Source: Mycobacterium sp.
Lineage (GTDB): Bacteria; Actinomycetota; Actinomycetes; Mycobacteriales; Mycobacteriaceae
NCBI GenBank assembly: GCA_029256565.1
Contig: JAQSXQ010000102.1
Span: 1-8,394, forward strand
DNA: 8,394 nucleotides
Direction: 5' to 3'
Positions 5,612 through 8,394 of this stretch are shown piece by piece. The translations under genes and the position numbers were made by a program. The notes below the pieces were generated by a model, which was not told the DNA's origin, searched no databases, and worked only from the letters and a program-made list of their open reading frames with translations. Position 1 is the stretch's first letter. Each line of letters opens with the position of its first letter.

Positions 5612-5627
5612 CCAGCCCGTGGGCTGG
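5612..5627 (-). terminator. Hairpin after galU (possible U-less terminator or attenuator)
   Basis: CCAGCCC (5612-5618) and GGGCTGG (5621-5627) are perfect complements. They form a GC-rich stem starting 10 bases past the galU stop codon on the minus strand. No T-run follows, so it may slow or partly terminate transcription between galU and glp rather than end it. Confidence 0.4.
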
Positions 5628-5636
5628 ATTGCCGCG

Positions 5637-6551
5637 TCAGCCCGCGGAAAGACCCAGTCGCTCGACCAGCCAGCTCCTCAGCTCGGGGCCGTAGTCGTCG
5701 CGTTCCAACGCGAAGTCAACCGCAGCCTTGAGGTAGCCGCCGGGATTTCCCAAGTCGTGTCGGGTACCGCGGTGCACCACCACGTGCACCGGATGCCCAT
5801 CTTCGATGAGGAGTGCGATCGCGTCGGTCAGCTGGATCTCGCCGCCTACACCCTTCTGCACCCGGCGCAACGCGTCGAAGATCGCGCGGTCCAGCACGTA
5901 GCGGCCTGCGGCGGCGTACAGCGACGGCGCGTCCTCGGCCTTCGGCTTCTCGACCATGCCGTTGACCTTCAGCACGTTCGGATTGGCGGCATCGGGCACG
6001 ACCTCGACGTCGAAGACGCCGTAGGCGCTGATCTTGTCGGCAGGCACCTCGATGGCGCACAACACCGTTCCGCCGCGCTTGGCGCGGACCTTCGACATGG
6101 TCTCCAGCACGCCGGTGGGCAGCACGAGGTCGTCGGGCAGCAGCACCGCGATGGCGTCCTCGTCGGGCAGCAGGCTGTCCTCGACGCAGCCGACGGCGTG
6201 CCCGAGGCCCAGCGGCTCGTGCTGCACCACGGACTCGACCTTGATCAGTGCCGGCGCCCGCCGCACCTTCTCGAGCATGATCTGCTTGCCGCGGGCCTCG
6301 AGGGTGCCTTCGAGCACGAGGTCCTCGACGAAGTGCGCGACCACGCCGTCCTTGCCCTCGGACGTGATGATCACGAGACGCTCGGCGCCCGCTTCGGCCG
6401 CCTCGGCGGCCACCAGCTCGATACCGGGGGTGTCGACGACGGGCAGCAGCTCCTTGGGAACCGTCTTCGTCGCGGGAAGGAAGCGCGTTCCCAAGCCTGC
6501 GGCGGGAACGACGGCGGTGCGCGGAATCGGCACCAGAGCCTGTGGAGTCAT
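5637..6551 (-). CDS. galU: UTP-glucose-1-phosphate uridylyltransferase (UDP-glucose pyrophosphorylase)
   Basis: A 304-residue cytoplasmic enzyme making UDP-glucose from UTP and glucose-1-phosphate, the donor for trehalose, glycogen/glucan, galactan precursors and glycolipids. The nucleotide-binding signature AAGLGTRFLPATKTVPKEL occupies residues 17-35 and includes the catalytic-type G-x-G-T-R and K-x-x-P-K-E-L. Further family motifs are PLGLGHAV (113-120), LLPDDL (137-142), VEKPK (200-204) and GEIQLTDAI (237-245). Length is normal for bacterial GalU and every motif is intact. The ATG at 6551 lacks a strong ribosome site. A TATCGT (6564-6559) ends 7 bases before it, so the mRNA may be leaderless or nearly so. 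It is the first gene of the minus-strand cluster galU-glp-rimJ and diverges from the folate gene across 90 bases. Confidence 0.96.
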   Translation of the reverse strand: MTPQALVPIPRTAVVPAAGLGTRFLPATKTVPKELLPVVDTPGIELVAAEAAEAGAERLVIITSEGKDGVVAHFVEDLVLEGTLEARGKQIMLEKVRRAPALIKVESVVQHEPLGLGHAVGCVEDSLLPDEDAIAVLLPDDLVLPTGVLETMSKVRAKRGGTVLCAIEVPADKISAYGVFDVEVVPDAANPNVLKVNGMVEKPKAEDAPSLYAAAGRYVLDRAIFDALRRVQKGVGGEIQLTDAIALLIEDGHPVHVVVHRGTRHDLGNPGGYLKAAVDFALERDDYGPELRSWLVERLGLSAG

Positions 6552-6641
6552 CCGTCACACGATAACGCCATCGACCGTCCGCGACCCTGCGAGTCCGCCA
6601 TCTTTGCGCGACCCGTCCGGTGGGGTGACAGGCTGACGACC
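6552..6641. promoter_or_regulatory. Divergent promoter region galU / 5-formyl-THF cyclo-ligase
   Basis: This 90-base gap must hold the start signals of both genes. On the minus strand TATCGT (6564-6559) fits a TANNNT -10 box for a leaderless or near-leaderless galU mRNA, without a convincing -35. No good -10 is visible for the plus-strand gene. No clear operator was found. Confidence 0.4.
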
Positions 6642-7235
6642 GTGACGGCCGGTGGGAGGACGAAGGCGCAGTGGCGGGCTGCGGTGCTGCGTGCCCGCCG
6701 GGAGCTGACGCCAACGCGCCGCCGCGCCGAGGCCGATGCGATCCAAGCTGCAATGAGCGCCGTCGTCGAGCGCGAGGACGTCGTCTGCGCCTACGTGCCA
6801 GTGGGCTCCGAACCGGGGTCGGGCGACATGCTGGACGCTTTGGTGGCCGCAGGCGCACGGGTGCTGCTGCCCGTCGCGAGGGACGACGACGGCACCCCGT
6901 TGCCGCTGACGTGGGGCGTCTACCGCAGCGACGCGCTCATCGAGGCGCCGTTCGGGCTGCGCGAACCGGCGCCGCCCCACGAACCTCCCCACGCAATCGC
7001 CTCCGCCTCGCTGGTGCTGGTGCCCGCGCTGGCCGTGGATCGGCGCGGCGTCCGGCTGGGCCGCGGCGCCGGGTATTACGACCGCACGCTTGCGCTGGCC
7101 GGCCCCGGCGCACGACTGTGCGCGGTCGTGCGGGACGAGGAATTCGTCGAGGAGTTGCCGGGCGAAGCGCACGACGTGGCCATGACGCACGTGCTGACAC
7201 CGGGGCGAGGACTGTTCGGGCTACCGCAGCAGTGA
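6642..7235 (+). CDS. 5-formyltetrahydrofolate cyclo-ligase (5,10-methenyl-THF synthetase)
   Basis: A 197-residue soluble enzyme of one-carbon metabolism that uses ATP to convert 5-formyl-THF to 5,10-methenyl-THF. The N-terminus TKAQWRAAVLRARREL (7-22) is the basic helix with the conserved Lys/Arg of the family. YVPVGSEPGSGDML (51-64) is the folate-binding stretch, and VPALAVDRRGVRLGRGAGYYDR (127-148) is the C-terminal nucleotide-binding signature, fully recognisable. Length is typical. The GTG at 6642 is chosen because it begins just before the conserved N-terminal helix; the frame stays open far upstream, but only as antisense to galU and glp. There is no clear ribosome site. It corresponds to Rv0992c next to galU in M. 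tuberculosis. The CIRCE element downstream probably separates its regulation from that of ruc. Confidence 0.93.
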   Translation: MTAGGRTKAQWRAAVLRARRELTPTRRRAEADAIQAAMSAVVEREDVVCAYVPVGSEPGSGDMLDALVAAGARVLLPVARDDDGTPLPLTWGVYRSDALIEAPFGLREPAPPHEPPHAIASASLVLVPALAVDRRGVRLGRGAGYYDRTLALAGPGARLCAVVRDEEFVEELPGEAHDVAMTHVLTPGRGLFGLPQQ

Positions 7236-7277
7236 ACTGCGCTGCTCGTCACCGTGCGTCGGCGGTCCCGGCAGGAA

Positions 7278-7306
7278 TTGACCGGGCCGCGTGGCGGTTC
7301 TAGCAC
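7278..7306 (+). promoter_or_regulatory. Likely ruc promoter
   Basis: TTGACC (7278-7283, five of six bases of TTGACA) is followed after 17 bases by TAGCAC (7301-7306), a weak -10 that overlaps the left CIRCE arm. Transcription would start around 7313, inside CIRCE, giving a leader of about 40 bases. This geometry suits repression by HrcA. Confidence 0.4.
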
Positions 7307-7326
7307 TTGCACCGGTAGAGTGCTAA
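7300..7326. promoter_or_regulatory. CIRCE element (HrcA operator)
   Basis: Left arm CTAGCACTT (7300-7308), 9-base spacer, right arm GAGTGCTAA (7318-7326). The CIRCE consensus is TTAGCACTC-N9-GAGTGCTAA, so the right arm is exact, the left arm matches 7 of 9, and the spacer length is exact. This places ruc in the HrcA heat-shock regulon, as reported for the M. tuberculosis counterpart. Confidence 0.92.
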
Positions 7327-7353
7327 CAAGTTTGACCATCTTCGGAGGTTCAC

Positions 7354-7740
7354 GTGCCGACCTATTCGTACGCATGTACTGAGTGCGACAACCGCTTCGA
7401 CGCCGTACAGGCGTTCACTGACGATGCGCTGACGACGTGCCCGCAGTGCTCGGGCCGTCTGCGCAAGCTCTTCGGCAAGGTCGGCGTCGTCTTCAAGGGC
7501 AGCGGCTTCTACCGCACCGACAGTCGCGATGCGGCCAAGAGTTCGTCGAGCAGCTCGTCGAACGGCGACTCCTCCTCGTCGACGTCCTCGTCGTCGGAGT
7601 CGTCGAGTTCGGCCGGCAAGGACTCCGGCAGCAAGGACTCGAGCAGCTCGAGTTCCAGCTCGTCTAGTTCATCCTCGAGTGACGGCGGCAGCAAGTCGTC
7701 GTCGAGCAGCACGGCTCCGGCGTCCGCCGGCTCCAAGTAG
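7354..7740 (+). CDS. ruc: Ruc, FmdB-type zinc-ribbon chaperone with poly-serine tail
   Basis: A 128-residue protein. Residues 1-60 form an FmdB-family zinc ribbon (MPTYSYACTECDNRFD) with two CxxC pairs, Cys8/Cys11 and Cys29/Cys32, followed by KVGVVFKGSGFYRTD. Residues 63-128 are low complexity: 43 of 66 are serine, including a run of 14 at 96-109, with scattered D, E, K and G. The M. tuberculosis homologue Rv0991c (Ruc) is described as a redox-regulated chaperone whose cysteines release zinc on oxidation and whose C-terminus is disordered, working with the DnaK system. All four cysteines are conserved here. The GTG start at 7354 has a strong GGAGG 5 bases ahead. CIRCE upstream indicates heat-shock induction. 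Serines use mixed TCG/TCC/AGC/AGT codons, so it is not a simple trinucleotide expansion. Confidence 0.93.
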   Translation: MPTYSYACTECDNRFDAVQAFTDDALTTCPQCSGRLRKLFGKVGVVFKGSGFYRTDSRDAAKSSSSSSSNGDSSSSTSSSSESSSSAGKDSGSKDSSSSSSSSSSSSSSDGGSKSSSSSTAPASAGSK

Positions 7741-7753
7741 AGGTTGTCCACAG

Positions 7754-7768
7754 GCCTGCGCGGCAGGC
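7754..7768 (+). terminator. Hairpin after ruc (possible U-less terminator)
   Basis: GCCTGC-GCG-GCAGGC is a perfect 6-bp stem with a 3-base loop, 13 bases past the ruc stop. No T-tract follows. It may attenuate read-through into the SAF-domain gene, or be a non-terminating stem. Confidence 0.4.
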
Positions 7769-7792
7769 ATGTTCACCCGGGCCGTCGCTCTC

Positions 7793-7805
7793 TAGCGTGA
7801 GGGCA
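7793..7805 (+). promoter_or_regulatory. Possible leaderless promoter of the SAF-domain gene
   Basis: TAGCGT (7793-7798, TANNNT) ends 6 bases before the ATG at 7805, so transcription should begin at or next to the A of the start codon. No good -35 is seen (TGTTCA at 7770-7775 is weak). The only ribosome-site-like bases, GAGGG, are too close to the ATG. Confidence 0.4.
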
Positions 7806-8394
7806 TGGGCCATTCGCTCGACCCGTCGACACTGAGTCGCCTCGCGGCTCTACGCCCGGACTGGACGCGTACCGTCGCCGCCCGCCGCGCGCTCGCAGGT
7901 GCCCTCGTCGTGCTGGCCGCCGTCGCCGCCCTGCGCCCGGACCCTGCCGACGGACGCGTCGACGTCGTGGTCGCCGCCAGGGACCTGACGCCCGGCACCG
8001 CGCTCACCGACGCCGATGTTCACATCGAATCCCATTCGGCGACAACGGTTCCCGATGGCGCACAGTCCGATCTCGACGAGCTGGTCGGGATGAACCTGGC
8101 CGGGCCCGCTCGACGCGGCGAGGTGATCACCGACGTGCGCCTGCTGACCCCGCGTCTCACCGAGGCCACCGCGGGACCGGACGCGCGGGTCGTGGCACTC
8201 GACCTGGCCGACGCGGCACTACTCGACCTGCTGCGACCCGGTGACGTGGTCGACGTCCTCGCTGCCCCGTCGACTCTGCCCGGCGATCAGGCCGACGCCC
8301 CACCACGGGTGCTGGCGGCCGAGGCCGTCGTCGTGATGGTGTCGCAGCGGTCGGCGTCGCCCACGAGTGGCGATCAGCGCGTCGTACTCGTCGC
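7805..8394 (+). CDS. SAF-domain membrane-anchored protein (CpaB/FlgA-like), 3' end missing
   Basis: The first 196 residues are visible and the frame is open to the right edge. A basic N-terminus (RPDWTRTVAARRAL) leads into one hydrophobic segment at about 29-44. This suggests a type II-anchored protein with the remainder outside the membrane. Residues 52-114 form a SAF domain (VDVVVAARDLTPGTALTDADV, then LAGPARRGEVITDVRLL), the fold also found in FlgA and in CpaB/RcpC pilus-assembly proteins. A second beta-rich CpaB-like part follows (LRPGDVVDVLAAP, 143-155). No pilus genes are visible nearby, so a pilus role is not supported. In mycobacteria a SAF protein commonly sits here beside mscL, from memory. 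Function is unknown. ATG 7805 is the natural start and probably leaderless. Confidence 0.82.
   Translation, partial: MGHSLDPSTLSRLAALRPDWTRTVAARRALAGALVVLAAVAALRPDPADGRVDVVVAARDLTPGTALTDADVHIESHSATTVPDGAQSDLDELVGMNLAGPARRGEVITDVRLLTPRLTEATAGPDARVVALDLADAALLDLLRPGDVVDVLAAPSTLPGDQADAPPRVLAAEAVVVMVSQRSASPTSGDQRVVLV

Noticed and set aside
4713..6641. Very long plus-strand open frame running in continuity with the 5-formyl-THF cyclo-ligase
   Set aside because: It is antisense to galU and glp, both with intact family motifs. The open frame is explained by GC-rich codon bias, and its translation is low-complexity H/G/R/D-rich. The real gene begins near 6642.
7267..7286. Terminator of the 5-formyl-THF cyclo-ligase gene
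   Set aside because: CCCGG/CCGGG is a 5-bp stem with a 10-base loop and no T-run, and it overlaps the likely ruc -35 box.
7509..7751. Acidic Leu/Asp/Glu-rich minus-strand frame opposite the ruc tail
   Set aside because: It is simply the complement of the serine codons (TCG, TCC, AGC read backwards give acidic and Leu codons).

Overview
The window is high-GC DNA whose gene content and order match the chromosome of a mycobacterium (Mycobacteriaceae, probably a Mycolicibacterium-type species). The block galU - glp/moeA1 - rimJ - glpR on one strand, with 5-formyltetrahydrofolate cyclo-ligase, an FmdB/Ruc-like protein and a SAF-domain protein running divergently, corresponds to the Rv0990c-Rv0996 neighbourhood of M. 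tuberculosis as I remember it. Species is not determinable by eye. Start codons are often GTG, several promoters look leaderless, and HrcA (CIRCE) control is visible, all typical of actinobacteria.

Region by region. (1) 1-747: a truncated STAS-domain anti-sigma-factor antagonist runs off the left edge on the minus strand. Divergent from it is a small RsbW/SpoIIAB-like anti-sigma kinase, preceded by an inverted-repeat leader and a 15-codon mini-ORF that overlaps its start by ATGA. (2) 756-2152, minus strand: one open frame joins a KmtR-type ArsR/SmtB nickel/cobalt sensor to a complete cation diffusion facilitator (CDF) transporter. It has a leaderless promoter with a palindrome lying across the -10 box and start codon. 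(3) 2182-2257, minus: tRNA-Ala(CGC), CCA encoded, with a possible promoter of its own. (4) 2308-6551, minus: galU, then glp (a MoeA/gephyrin-like protein with eroded catalytic motifs), rimJ (GNAT acetyltransferase) and glpR/sepX-like membrane protein. A palindromic promoter region precedes glpR. (5) 6642-8394, plus: 5-formyl-THF cyclo-ligase, a CIRCE element, ruc (zinc-ribbon chaperone with a poly-serine tail), and the start of a SAF-domain membrane-anchored protein cut by the right edge.

How they work together. The central cluster combines UDP-glucose supply with the Glp-GlpR pair, which in Corynebacterium links a gephyrin-like protein to FtsZ and the division/elongation machinery. The ruc gene is expected to be heat-induced through HrcA. 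The left part looks like accessory regulation and metal homeostasis placed beside a tRNA gene. The most unusual object is the KmtR-CDF fusion: a metal-sensing repressor covalently attached to the metal exporter of the type it controls elsewhere, with a likely self-operator over its own start codon.
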